Origin: Corallococcus praedator
GTDB lineage: Bacteria; Myxococcota; Myxococcia; Myxococcales; Myxococcaceae
Direction of reading: 5' to 3'
Length of the DNA stretch: 64,000 bases
Assembly: GCF_003612125.1 (NCBI RefSeq)
Contig: NZ_RAWI01000001.1
Coordinates: 1-64,000 of the forward strand
Part shown: positions 17,122-25,753 of the stretch, in pieces
How the letters are laid out: each line of letters opens with the position of its first letter
Numbering within the stretch: the stretch's first letter is position 1
Program-made: the position numbers and the translations under genes
Notes under the pieces: model-generated
What the model saw: the letters and a program-made list of their open reading frames with translations, nothing else
Told to the model about the DNA's origin: nothing
Databases searched by the model: none

Positions 17122-17739
17122 CTACTTCACGGGGAAGAGGTGCAGGTAGGGCTTCGCCTCCTCGAAGACGCGCGCGACCGAGGGCCTGGCGAGGAGCCGC
17201 TCGAAGTACGCGGTGAGGTGCGGGTGCTGGAGCGGCTCGACGCGGGCCGCGTAGAAGAGCGCGGGCGCCGCGGCGCAGTCTGCGAGGGTGAACGCATCGC
17301 CGACCGCCCAGGCCCTGCCTCGCAGGCGCGCGTCGAGGACGTCGTACGCGGTGCGCAGCGTGCCGCGCGCGCGTTCGACCCCGAGCCTGTCGTGCTCACC
17401 GTCGGGCCGCAGCAGGTCGGTGACGACCTTGCCCACCGGCTCGTTCACGTGCAGGTCGAACACCCGGTCGAGGAACCTGCACTCCAGGGCCGACTCCCGG
17501 TCGGAGGGGATGAGCCCCGGGTCCAGGTGCTCGATGATGATGCTCGACTCGGCGACGACGCGGCCGCCGTCCTCGAGCACCGGGAAGCGGCAGAACGGCC
17601 AGAGCCGCGCGAGCGCCTCTCTGTCGGTGGCCGCGCCGAGGTCCACGAAGCGCCGCTCGAACGGCAGCCCGAGTTCATAGAGCGCGATGAGCACCTTCTG
17701 GCAGAACGAGGAGAGCGGGTGGAAGTGGAGCGTGCGCAT
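17122..17739 (-). CDS. Glutathione S-transferase family protein
   Basis: A 205-residue cytosolic protein with an N-terminal thioredoxin-like domain (LHFHPLSSFCQKVLIAL, then FPVLEDGGRVVAESSIII with the cis-Pro and ES glutathione-binding motif) and a C-terminal helical domain containing GDAFTLADCAAAP. The SSFCQK segment gives a Ser/Cys pair at the active-site helix, as in bacterial GSTs. The ATG overlaps the stop of the upstream sigma-factor gene in the sequence TGATG (one shared base), so the genes are translationally coupled. Confidence 0.9.
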   Translation of the reverse strand: MRTLHFHPLSSFCQKVLIALYELGLPFERRFVDLGAATDREALARLWPFCRFPVLEDGGRVVAESSIIIEHLDPGLIPSDRESALECRFLDRVFDLHVNEPVGKVVTDLLRPDGEHDRLGVERARGTLRTAYDVLDARLRGRAWAVGDAFTLADCAAAPALFYAARVEPLQHPHLTAYFERLLARPSVARVFEEAKPYLHLFPVK

Positions 17740-18725
17740 CAGCAGCAGCCCTCGATCCAGAAGTGGTGGCCGTTGGAGCGGAAGGGCACGCCGAGCTCCG
17801 TGCACACCTCCGCGAGAAGGTCCGGGCTGAAGAAGGCATTGGCCAGGTGCGCGACGCGGCCCTCCTCGAAGCGCACACGGGTGAGCGCGCGCACGGCGTC
17901 TCCGTCCACGTGCGAGTACCAGTGCAGGAGGATCCAACCGCCGCGGTGCTCGCGGGCCTCCACCCGTGGCGCGACGGCGCGCACGCCCTGGATGAAGCGC
18001 GGCTCGATGCCGCCGCGCCGCTCGGCGTCCACCATCCGCTCGACGCCGAAGAGCATGCCGTACAGCACGGTGCGCCGCGCCGCCTCCGGGCCGTACTGCG
18101 TCGTCGCCCCCACCACCTCGACGATGGCGCTGTCCAGCAGGAGCCCCGTGAGCGCGTCCAGGTCGCCCGCGTTGAAGGCGGCGCAGAAGGCATCGAGGGC
18201 GCCCGGGGCAGGCGCGCGCGCTGACGCCGCCTCGGGGTCCGAGAGCTTGCCACGCCCCCGGTGCAACGCCGCCTTCACCGCGCCGGTCGTCGTCGAGAGC
18301 GTCTCGGCGATGTCCTCGAGCGAGAGGTCGAAGACGTCCTTGAGCACCACCGCCGCGCGCTCCTGCGGCGCGAGCCGCACGAGCAGCGTCCCGGCCGCCT
18401 CACGGGTGGGGCGCGGGTCGGCTTGAACGGGCGCGGCCTCCGTGGGGGCCTCCTCCGGCCGTGCCCGGCGCGCGCGGTCGATCCACAGGTTCGAGGCGAC
18501 GCGCAGAAGCCACGCGCGGGGGTTGGGCGGAGAGGCGCCCAGTTGGCCCAGCGTGACGAAGGCGCGCGCGAGGGCGTCCTGGGTCAGGTCCTCGGCATCC
18601 CACGGGCTGCGGGTGAGGTAGCGGCTGTAGCGGTAGAGCTCCGAGCGGTGCGGCTCGTAGACGTCGAGGAAGCGCTGCCACGAGCTGCGCAATGTCGTCG
18701 GGAGTGGGTCTGGCGGTGGGGTCAT
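17739..18725 (-). CDS. ECF-type RNA polymerase sigma factor with SnoaL-like C-terminal domain
   Basis: A 328-residue protein. Region 2 includes WDAEDLTQDALARAF and AWLLRVASNLWIDRARR. Region 4 follows with LAPQERAAVVLKDVFDLSLEDIAETL and TGAVKAALHRGRGKL. About 130 further residues (from about 198) form an NTF2/SnoaL-like fold (LDAFCAAFNAGDLDALTGLL). Such fused domains in SigJ/ECF41-like sigma factors are known to modulate activity in place of a separate anti-sigma factor. None of the hallmark ECF41 C-terminal motifs is obvious. No anti-sigma gene is adjacent, and the partner is a GST gene overlapping its stop codon. Confidence 0.9.
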   Translation of the reverse strand: MTPPPDPLPTTLRSSWQRFLDVYEPHRSELYRYSRYLTRSPWDAEDLTQDALARAFVTLGQLGASPPNPRAWLLRVASNLWIDRARRARPEEAPTEAAPVQADPRPTREAAGTLLVRLAPQERAAVVLKDVFDLSLEDIAETLSTTTGAVKAALHRGRGKLSDPEAASARAPAPGALDAFCAAFNAGDLDALTGLLLDSAIVEVVGATTQYGPEAARRTVLYGMLFGVERMVDAERRGGIEPRFIQGVRAVAPRVEAREHRGGWILLHWYSHVDGDAVRALTRVRFEEGRVAHLANAFFSPDLLAEVCTELGVPFRSNGHHFWIEGCC

Positions 18726-18849
18726 GCCGGGAGAACGGATGGGGACGCCGGAAGGATACGTCCCCCTCTCTTTTCCAACGGCGCGAGGAACCTCCCCACC
18801 TTGGCCTACGTGGTGTACCCCCTGGTCCGGGCCACATGGCGTCCCGGCT

Positions 18850-20040
18850 TCAGGCCGGGATGAGCTCCACGGGGAGCGTCCGGGGCCCGTGGATGGTGAG
18901 CCCCGGGAGCCACTCGATGTCCTGGGAGCGCAGCCGCAGGGCGCGGATGCGCGGGACGAGTGCCTCCAGCGCGAGCCGGGCCTCCAGCCGCGCGAGCTGC
19001 GCGCCCAGGCAGAAGTGGATGCCGTGGCCGAAAGAGAGGTGCTGGCTTGCCTTGTCCCGGCCGGGAAGAAAGGCGTCCGGCTGCTCGAAGACGCGCTCGT
19101 CGCGGTTGGCGCTTCCCACCAGCCCCATGACGAGGCTGCCCGCCGGAATGGGCGTCCCGGACAGCTCCACGTCCGACGTCGCGACGCGGAAGGCGAACTG
19201 CGCGGGGGGCTCGTAGCGGAGCACCTCCTCCAGGAAGCGGGGGATGTGCGCGCGGTCCGCCCGGGCCTGCTCCAGGTGCTCGGGGAAGCGGGCGAGGAGG
19301 ATGGCCGCGTTGCCGATGAGCTGCGCCGTCGTCTCCATGCCCGCGGGCAGCAGCAGGAAGAGGAAGGAGAGGACCTCCGCGTCGGTGAGCCGCTGTCCCT
19401 CCACCTCGGCCCGGAGCAGGTCGCTCACCATGTCCTCCCCTGGCTGGCGGCGGCGCGCGGCGATGACGTCCCCCAGGTAGTCCTCCATCTCCTTCACGGT
19501 GTCGCGGATGTCCTGGTGCTGCGCGGGCAACGCGGAGGTGATGAGGCCCATGTTCACCGACCAGCGCTTGAACCCGGTGAAGGTGGACGGCTCCAACCCG
19601 AGCATCCGGCCAATGATGTTGCGTGGCAGCACGAAGGAGAAGGCATCCACCAGGTCCACCTCGCGCTGGTGGACGGCGGCCTCGGCCAGTGTCTGGGCCT
19701 CGTGGCGCACCTGGGCCTCCAGCCGCGCCATGCCGGTAGGGCCGAAGGCGCGGCTGAGCAGCGCGCGAAGCTGTGTGTGGCGCGGCGGATCCCGGGTGAC
19801 GAGCGAGCGGGCCACCGGGTTCGGGCCCAGCCAGGGCGGCTCCGCCGTCGTCGCGAGCGCCTCGGAGGAGAAGCGCTGCGCGTCCTTCTGCAAGGTGCGC
19901 ACATCGTCATAGCGGGCGGCGGCGTAGGCGCCGAAGGGGGCGATGCGGCAGAGCCCGGGCTCCGCACGCATGCGCGCATACCGGGCGTGGCGCTCGGCCT
20001 CGGTGGTGGGGGCGAACAGGTCGTACGTCTGCACCGGCAT
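18850..20040 (-). CDS. Cytochrome P450
   Basis: A 396-residue soluble bacterial P450. The I-helix motif is AGMETT (oxygen activation), the K-helix ExxR is EEVLR, and the heme loop is FGHGIHFCLGA with the thiolate Cys344. Length and motifs match CYP107-like class I enzymes that need ferredoxin and reductase; neither gene is adjacent. The substrate is unknown: secondary metabolism or fatty-acid oxidation is possible. The ATG at 20040 gives a standard P450 N-terminus; longer in-frame reading runs into the divergent HAD gene. Confidence 0.93.
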   Translation of the reverse strand: MPVQTYDLFAPTTEAERHARYARMRAEPGLCRIAPFGAYAAARYDDVRTLQKDAQRFSSEALATTAEPPWLGPNPVARSLVTRDPPRHTQLRALLSRAFGPTGMARLEAQVRHEAQTLAEAAVHQREVDLVDAFSFVLPRNIIGRMLGLEPSTFTGFKRWSVNMGLITSALPAQHQDIRDTVKEMEDYLGDVIAARRRQPGEDMVSDLLRAEVEGQRLTDAEVLSFLFLLLPAGMETTAQLIGNAAILLARFPEHLEQARADRAHIPRFLEEVLRYEPPAQFAFRVATSDVELSGTPIPAGSLVMGLVGSANRDERVFEQPDAFLPGRDKASQHLSFGHGIHFCLGAQLARLEARLALEALVPRIRALRLRSQDIEWLPGLTIHGPRTLPVELIPA

Positions 20041-20239
20041 CTCCGTGGGGGTGGTCGCCGCGACGAGTCCTCTCGCGGCGGAGGTGCCCCGGTGGCCCGG
20101 AAGGGCAGGGGGCTCCACGAAGGGATACGGACGATGCCCTCGGGGCTGGCTGTGCGGGCGCGGAACCGCGATCCCCTGGCGCCGACTTATGCTTGCATGT
20201 CGCGCGCACCCGCGAAGGTCCGCGGCGCATAAGGCACCC

Positions 20240-20881
20240 ATGGGATACAGGCTGGTCATCTTCGACTTCGACGGCACGCTCGCGGACAGCGCGGACTGGA
20301 TGCGCGGCATCTTCAACGACGTGGCCCGGCGCTATGGCTTTCGCAGCGTCAGCGCGGAGGAACTCGAGGCGCTGCGGGGGCAGGACACCCGGGCCATCGT
20401 CGCGCACCTCGGCGTGCCCGCGTGGAAGATGCCCTTCATCGCCGCGCACATGCGCAAGCTCGTCACGCGCGACGCGCACCGCATCCCGCTCTTCCCGGGG
20501 GTGGAGGCGCTGCTTGAACAGCTCCAGGCGCGGGGCATTGCTCTCGCCGTGGTGAGCTCCAACTCAGAGCAGAACGTGCGCCTCGTGCTCGGGCCGGTGG
20601 CGTCCGCGCGCATCCGCCACTACGCCTGCGGTGCGGGCATCTTCGGCAAGCGCGTGAAGTTCCGGAAGGTGCTGAAGGCAGCGGGCGTGCGTCCCTCGGA
20701 GGCCCTCTCCGTGGGCGACGAGGTGCGAGACATCGAGGCCGCCGCGGCCGAGGGCATCGCCACTGCCGCGGTGACGTGGGGCTACGCGACGGAGGCGCTG
20801 CTGCGCTCGCGCGCGCCCACGCTCGTCCTCACGCACTTCGACGAGCTGTCGCAGGCCGTCGCGCCGTTCCCTGGCGCCTGA
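20240..20881 (+). CDS. HAD-superfamily hydrolase, phosphoglycolate-phosphatase-like
   Basis: A 213-residue cytosolic protein with all HAD motifs: I FDFDGTLADS (nucleophile and acid Asp), II VVSSNS, III the Lys in KRVKFRKVL, and IV GDEVRDIEAA. The cap is helical (C1 type), as in Gph-like phosphatases. The exact substrate is not determinable. The ATG at 20240 has AAGG nearby and starts directly before motif I. The gene is convergent with the M20 peptidase gene, with only 30 bp between stops. Confidence 0.88.
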   Translation: MGYRLVIFDFDGTLADSADWMRGIFNDVARRYGFRSVSAEELEALRGQDTRAIVAHLGVPAWKMPFIAAHMRKLVTRDAHRIPLFPGVEALLEQLQARGIALAVVSSNSEQNVRLVLGPVASARIRHYACGAGIFGKRVKFRKVLKAAGVRPSEALSVGDEVRDIEAAAAEGIATAAVTWGYATEALLRSRAPTLVLTHFDELSQAVAPFPGA

Positions 20882-20910
20882 GGCGCGGCACCGCCGTTCG
20901 CGGACACGCC

Positions 20911-22362
20911 CTAGCGCGTGGTGTTGCGCAGGTACTGCGCGTAGAAGCGGATGGCGGCGGCGTGGCCCGCGACGGAGAGCCGCTCGTCGCGGCCGTGCAT
21001 GCGCGCGAGGTCCTCGCGGGTCATGCGCACGGGCATGAAGCGGTACACGCTGTCGCTCAAGGGATGGAAGTGGCGGGAGTCGGTGGCCGCCACGGTGAGG
21101 AAGGGCGCCACCAGCACGTCCGGGAACACCTGGCGGATGCTGCGCTGCAACTGCCGCCAGCCCTCCGTGTCCAGTCGCGACACCGGCGAGGCCTCATCAC
21201 CCTCCGCGAGCAGCTCCACGCGCGCGTCGTCCACCACGTCGCGCACGTGGGCGCGCACGTCCTCCAGGCTGTCACCCGGAAGCGGGCGGACGTTGAGCAC
21301 CGCGCGCGCCTGTGAGGGCAGCACGTTGGGCTTGGGGCTGCCTTCGAGCATGGTGGCCGCGAAGGTGGTGCGGATGCTGGCGTTCGTGGAGGGCGCCTGG
21401 GCCATCTGCCGCTCGATGAGGGGCGCGAAGAGCCAGGTGTTCGCGAAGAGCAGGCGCTTGCCGAAGCCCATCTCCGGCCCCACGTGCTCGAACAGCGACA
21501 GGGTCCCGCCGCGCAGCCCGGGCTCGAAGGGGTGTTCCTCCAGGCGCACGACGGCGCGGGCGAGGATGCCCGCGGCCGTCTGCGGCGGCGGCATGGACGC
21601 GTGCCCGCCCGCGCTGCGCACCACCAGCTCCACGCGCGCCGAGCCCTTCTCCGCCACCCCCACCAGCGCCACCGGTGCGTCCACGCCGGGCACGAGCCCC
21701 ACGCCGATGGGGCCTCCTTCGTCCAACACCGACTCGAGGCGCACGCCACGCTCGCGCAGCAGTTTGGCCACGAGGGCGGCGCCGTCGCGCCCGCCCACCT
21801 CCTCGTCCGCGCCGAAGGCAAGCAGCACCGTGCGGCGCGGGCGGTGGCCCTGGGCGAGCAGGCCCTCCACGGCCTCCAGGATGGCGAGCACGCTGCCCTT
21901 GTCGTCCAGCGCCCCGCGCCCGTAGACGTAGCCGTCCGCCACCACCGCGCCGCCGAAGGGCGGGTGGCTCCAGGTGGCCTCCGCCTCCGCGGGCACCACG
22001 TCCAGGTGGCCCATCAGCAGCACGGGCTGCAAGCCGGGCTCCGTGCCCTTCCACGTATAGAGGTGCGAGTGCGCGCCCACGGTCTCGTGCCCGAGCTGCG
22101 CGTGCACGAGGGGAAACTGCGCGACGAGCTGGGCGTGCAGGGCCTGGAAGGCGGCGTCCTCCGCGCCCGTGCCGTCGGAGGCGGCGACGGTGCGGTGGCG
22201 CAGCGCCTCGGCGAGGCGGCCCGCGGCTCCGGTGGCATCCACGGAGAAAGGCTCGGCGGGCTCGGCGGCCACCTGCCGCGAGCCGAAGCGCAGCGTGCGG
22301 ACGACGAGTCCGCCCACGAGGAGCAGCAGGAGGGCCAGCAGGGCAAGAAGGACACGCTTCAT
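20911..22362 (-). CDS. Membrane-anchored M20 family metallopeptidase (CPS1/PM20D1-like)
   Basis: A 483-residue protein with a Leu-rich N-terminal membrane anchor (about residues 3-24). The catalytic domain has LLMGHLDVVPA (metal His and catalytic Asp), YGRGALDDKGS (bridging Asp), FGADEEVGG (catalytic Glu pair) and LDEGGPIG. The architecture with an N-terminal anchor matches the CPS1/PM20D1 branch, which hydrolyses dipeptides or N-acyl amino acids outside the cytosol. The gene is divergent from the second serine-hydrolase gene, with about 170 bp between starts. Confidence 0.92.
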   Translation of the reverse strand: MKRVLLALLALLLLLVGGLVVRTLRFGSRQVAAEPAEPFSVDATGAAGRLAEALRHRTVAASDGTGAEDAAFQALHAQLVAQFPLVHAQLGHETVGAHSHLYTWKGTEPGLQPVLLMGHLDVVPAEAEATWSHPPFGGAVVADGYVYGRGALDDKGSVLAILEAVEGLLAQGHRPRRTVLLAFGADEEVGGRDGAALVAKLLRERGVRLESVLDEGGPIGVGLVPGVDAPVALVGVAEKGSARVELVVRSAGGHASMPPPQTAAGILARAVVRLEEHPFEPGLRGGTLSLFEHVGPEMGFGKRLLFANTWLFAPLIERQMAQAPSTNASIRTTFAATMLEGSPKPNVLPSQARAVLNVRPLPGDSLEDVRAHVRDVVDDARVELLAEGDEASPVSRLDTEGWRQLQRSIRQVFPDVLVAPFLTVAATDSRHFHPLSDSVYRFMPVRMTREDLARMHGRDERLSVAGHAAAIRFYAQYLRNTTR

Positions 22363-22533
22363 CGGCTCTGAACTCCGGGGAGGGCGCGGCCGAGCGTAGC
22401 AGCAGGCGCGCCGTGTGCACCTGCTGCCTCCGCCTCAGGCCCCCCTCGATACGGGCCCTCTGCGTCGGGGTGACAGAAATGAGGTGCCCCGGTGCTTCGT
22501 ACGCACACCGTGGATTCACCTGGAAGGCACTGG

Positions 22534-23643
22534 ATGGTTACCCGTCAGTTCGGTCGATGCGTGCTTGGCGTAACGCTGTTGCTGTGGATTTCGGGTTGCG
22601 ACAAGGACGAGGGCCCTGTCTGTGAGCGGCTCGCGCCCCGCTTGCAGCAAGCGCTGGAGGTGGCCGTCGCGGCCGAGGACCTCCCCGGGGCCACGGCCTC
22701 GCTGCGATTCGAGGACTGCACGTGGCGAGGCGCGGCGGGCGTTTCCAGGGTGGAGCCGGCCACCGGATTGAAGGCCGAGGACCGGCTGCGCGCGGGCAGC
22801 ATCACCAAGAGCTTCGTCTCCGTGGTGGCGCTGCAACTCCAGGCCGAGGGGGCGTTGTCCCTAGATGCGCCACTGGCCACCTGGGTGCCGGACTTCCCCC
22901 GCGCGGACCGCATCACCGTGCGCCAGCTGCTCAACCACACGAGTGGCGCGTTCAACTACACCCACAGCCAGGCCTTCCTCACCCAGGTCGGGTCGAACCC
23001 CGGGAAGACCTGGAGCGCCGAGGAGCTCATCTCGCTGGGCGCCGCCGAATCCCCCACCTTCGAGCCGGGGGCGCGCTGGGAGTACTCCAACACCAACTAC
23101 ATCCTCCTCGGCCGCATCCTCGAAGCAGTGACAGGGAGGCCGCTGGCGCAGCAGCTTCGCTCGCGCATCCTCGATCCCCTGGACCTGGACAGCACGGGGC
23201 TGGAGGGCGCGGAGCCGCTGCCGCCGCTCACCGTGCGCGGCTTCACGCGGGACCCGGGCAATGGCGCGTGGATGGACCTCACCGACTTCGTCCATCCGTC
23301 CGCGGCCGGCGCGGCCGGTGCCTTGAGCTCCAGCGCTGACGACCTCAGCGCCTTCTACCAGGCCCTCTTCGAGCGCTCGCTGCTCGCCCCGGCGCAGCTC
23401 GCGGAGATGACCGACTGGGTGGAGACGCCCATCCCGGGCATGCCGGGGTATGGCCTGGGGCTGGTGCGCGCCGTCACCCCCGTGGGGCCGGGCCATGGCC
23501 ATGACGGTGGCATCCCCGGCTTCTCCGCCCTGGCCTTCTACCTGCCCGAGCGCAAGGCCTCCCTCGCGGTGCTGATGAACCGCGAAGGGGCGGACGTGTC
23601 GCGTGTCACCGGGAGGCTGCTGGAGGTGCTCGCCAAGGAGTGA
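22534..23643 (+). CDS. Lipoprotein serine hydrolase, D-alanyl-D-alanine carboxypeptidase / class C beta-lactamase family
   Basis: A 369-residue protein. The signal ends LWISGC (lipobox). Catalytic motifs are GSITKSF (Ser-x-x-Lys), EYSNTNY (Tyr-x-Asn) and GHDGGIPGF (His-x-Gly in place of KTG). It is shorter than the serine hydrolase at the left end of the window and lacks its beta-rich tail, so the two are distant family members rather than a recent duplication. GGAAGG at 22522-22527 supports the ATG at 22534. Substrates could be peptidoglycan stem peptides or esters. Confidence 0.92.
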   Translation: MVTRQFGRCVLGVTLLLWISGCDKDEGPVCERLAPRLQQALEVAVAAEDLPGATASLRFEDCTWRGAAGVSRVEPATGLKAEDRLRAGSITKSFVSVVALQLQAEGALSLDAPLATWVPDFPRADRITVRQLLNHTSGAFNYTHSQAFLTQVGSNPGKTWSAEELISLGAAESPTFEPGARWEYSNTNYILLGRILEAVTGRPLAQQLRSRILDPLDLDSTGLEGAEPLPPLTVRGFTRDPGNGAWMDLTDFVHPSAAGAAGALSSSADDLSAFYQALFERSLLAPAQLAEMTDWVETPIPGMPGYGLGLVRAVTPVGPGHGHDGGIPGFSALAFYLPERKASLAVLMNREGADVSRVTGRLLEVLAKE

Positions 23644-23648
23644 GGCCT

Positions 23649-23672
23649 CACGCCCGCGTGGGCCGGGGCGTG
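23649..23672 (+). terminator. Hairpin after the lipoprotein serine hydrolase
   Basis: CACGCCC (23649-23655) pairs with GGGCGTG (23666-23672) eight bases after the stop codon. No T run follows. Confidence 0.4.
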
Positions 23673-23836
23673 TACCTCACGGCATGCGCTCCGGAACTTT
23701 CTTGCGAGCATGGTGAGGAGGAATTCCTCCGGTCTCCGTTGAGGACCCGTGGCTGGAAGGACGCGCGGCGGACACCGCGCGCCTCCTGCCGCTGAAGGCC
23801 CTACACGCACACCCCAGGCGGGGGGAGACCAGGACC

Positions 23837-24703
23837 ATGAGACTCCGGAAGCAAACGCGGCAGTGGACGCGGGCGGCGGTGGTGGGAGCGCTGTTCCTGC
23901 CGGCGGCGGGTGCGCTGGCGAACGAGACCCACGTCTATGGCATCGCCAGCTTCGGGGGCGCGGGCCAGTGCGATGCGGACTCGCACTCCGTGCACACGAA
24001 GACGGCGCAGGTGTTCGCGGACTACTTCACCGCGCTCAAGAGCGGCGGACAGTGGACGGACGTGCGCACCCTCAACAACGCCAGCGCGCGCACGGACCTG
24101 TGGACCGACGCGGCGAAGGGGACGGCGGAGAACGCGAAGGACACCCAGCTCAACGCCGGCGTGGACGACGCGAATGTCCTCTTCGTGCACACGCATGGCG
24201 GCCACAACGAGGCGTCCGCGCGGAGCTTCCTGGTGATGGGGACGGATGCGGATTCCTGTCTGGCCATGACGGACGCCCACATGCGTCTGGGAAACGGGAA
24301 GCTGAACATCGCCGTGGTGAAGGCCTGCCAGTCCGGCAACATCGAGGTCTGGGAGCAGGGGGGCTACCAGGAGATGCTGACCCACAGCAGCGGCTTCACC
24401 GTATGGAATGCCTTTCACGGTGACTCCTCGTGCGGCAACTTCGTGAAGCGCTACCTGGACGACTACGCGGCGAACTCGAAGAACGACGGCGTGGGCGAGA
24501 ACTGGATCGACGAGGCCTACGATTGGGGCGCCTTCAAGGACGACTGCCCGGTGTCCATCGTCTTTGGCGAGACCAAGGCGCTGCGCAAGAGCATGTACGC
24601 GGCCGGTGGCTGGAAGGACCGCAAGAACACCGGAAGCAAGACCGGCTCCAGCTACTTCTACGTGGGGGGCTGCGACCCCGACAGCGGCCGCAGCCTGCCC
24701 TGA
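23837..24703 (+). CDS. Secreted protein with clan-CD-like His/Cys dyad (DUF6345-like)
   Basis: A 288-residue protein with a Sec signal peptide (cleavage after about residue 30, ALA|N). The core alternates strands and helices and carries VLFVHTHGGHN (His120-Gly121) and NIAVVKACQSGN (Cys164). A His-Gly and an Ala-Cys each placed after a hydrophobic strand, 44 residues apart, is the signature of caspase-like clan CD peptidases. I recall similar bacterial proteins as DUF6345, without proven activity. A GGGGAGACC tract lies upstream of the ATG. A lipoprotein gene follows after 44 bp and is probably co-transcribed. Proteolytic activity is inference. Confidence 0.75.
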   Translation: MRLRKQTRQWTRAAVVGALFLPAAGALANETHVYGIASFGGAGQCDADSHSVHTKTAQVFADYFTALKSGGQWTDVRTLNNASARTDLWTDAAKGTAENAKDTQLNAGVDDANVLFVHTHGGHNEASARSFLVMGTDADSCLAMTDAHMRLGNGKLNIAVVKACQSGNIEVWEQGGYQEMLTHSSGFTVWNAFHGDSSCGNFVKRYLDDYAANSKNDGVGENWIDEAYDWGAFKDDCPVSIVFGETKALRKSMYAAGGWKDRKNTGSKTGSSYFYVGGCDPDSGRSLP

Positions 24704-24747
24704 GTCCCATCCTCCTCACGCCCTCGAACCGAGAGATTGATATCGCC

Positions 24748-25647
24748 ATGAAGACCTCATTCCTCCGACTCCTGACCGCGCTTCCGCTCACCGCCGTGCT
24801 CGGCTGCGACGCCGTACCGCCTCCCACCGCCGTGGACGTCCCCCAGCAACGGCAGCTCGTCGCGCCGGCGGTCAGCACCGGTTTCACCTTCGATTCCTCC
24901 GCGATCGCCACGCCTCCCACGGGGGGCCTGCCCTCCGTGCTGCTCACCCGCACCGCGTTCGAGGACGCGGCGGTGCATCGCGCACTGCTGGAAACCAGCG
25001 AGTCCTTCACCCTGACGGGTGGGCTCGCAAGCCGCCGCGACCACGAGTCCCCCACCTGGAAGCTGGAGCGCGACCCGTTCTCCGGGAGCCTGCTGGCGCT
25101 GCGCAAGACGGAGAGCGGCCCGGCCACCCCGCAGGAACCCGCGCTCTTGCAGCGAAGGGCCCTGGCGCGGCTGCAGGCCTGGGGCATCCCCTCGGCGGAG
25201 ATGGGACCGGTGCGGCAGGTGCAGGCCCTCTTCCAGAACGAGGAGAACCGCGTCGTCGGGGCGCCCGAACTCCTCAGCCACAAGACCTTCGTGCTGCGCG
25301 CGCTCAATGGCATTCGCGTGGAGGGCCACCGCGCGGTGGTGACCCACGGCGTGGATGGCGCCTTCCAGCGCACGTTGATCAAGTGGCCTCCGCTCGCCCG
25401 CCAGGGCCACCTGCTGCGCACGCGGCTGACCCCGGCGGAGATCGAACAGCGCGCCAGCGAAGTGCTGCTGCGTGAGGGGGAGACGGCGGGGCCCGTGCGC
25501 CTCTTCTGGAGGTACGTGCCCACCGAGCTGAGCACGGGCGAGGTGACGCTCACGCTCCAGGTGAGCGCCGCGATGCCCTCGCTCACCGGCGCGAGCAGCA
25601 CCGAGGAGCCGCGCGTGGTCGATGTGGACGTGAGCGCAGTGCCCTAA
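24748..25647 (+). CDS. Lipoprotein, possibly FTP/PepSY-propeptide-like, partner of the clan-CD-like protein
   Basis: A 299-residue lipoprotein with lipobox AVLGC. No enzyme motif is seen. A central stretch, FVLRALNGIRVEGHRAVVTH, followed by a GVDGAF turn, resembles the FTP/PepSY propeptide modules that inhibit and chaperone thermolysin-like proteases, and the preceding Arg/Gln-rich helix fits this too. The gene follows the secreted clan-CD-like gene by 44 bp, so it may act as a trans-acting propeptide or inhibitor. The similarity is judged by eye and is weak. The ATG at 24748 begins the signal peptide. Confidence 0.65.
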   Translation: MKTSFLRLLTALPLTAVLGCDAVPPPTAVDVPQQRQLVAPAVSTGFTFDSSAIATPPTGGLPSVLLTRTAFEDAAVHRALLETSESFTLTGGLASRRDHESPTWKLERDPFSGSLLALRKTESGPATPQEPALLQRRALARLQAWGIPSAEMGPVRQVQALFQNEENRVVGAPELLSHKTFVLRALNGIRVEGHRAVVTHGVDGAFQRTLIKWPPLARQGHLLRTRLTPAEIEQRASEVLLREGETAGPVRLFWRYVPTELSTGEVTLTLQVSAAMPSLTGASSTEEPRVVDVDVSAVP

Positions 25648-25753
25648 TCCTTTCTGTCACGGCGTCGGGGCTTCGAAGACAGGATTCCAACATCCAGGTG
25701 TCCCGGGGGACGGCTCCAGCGGACGGGCCGGAAGGCTACGCTGGGCCGCAGAC

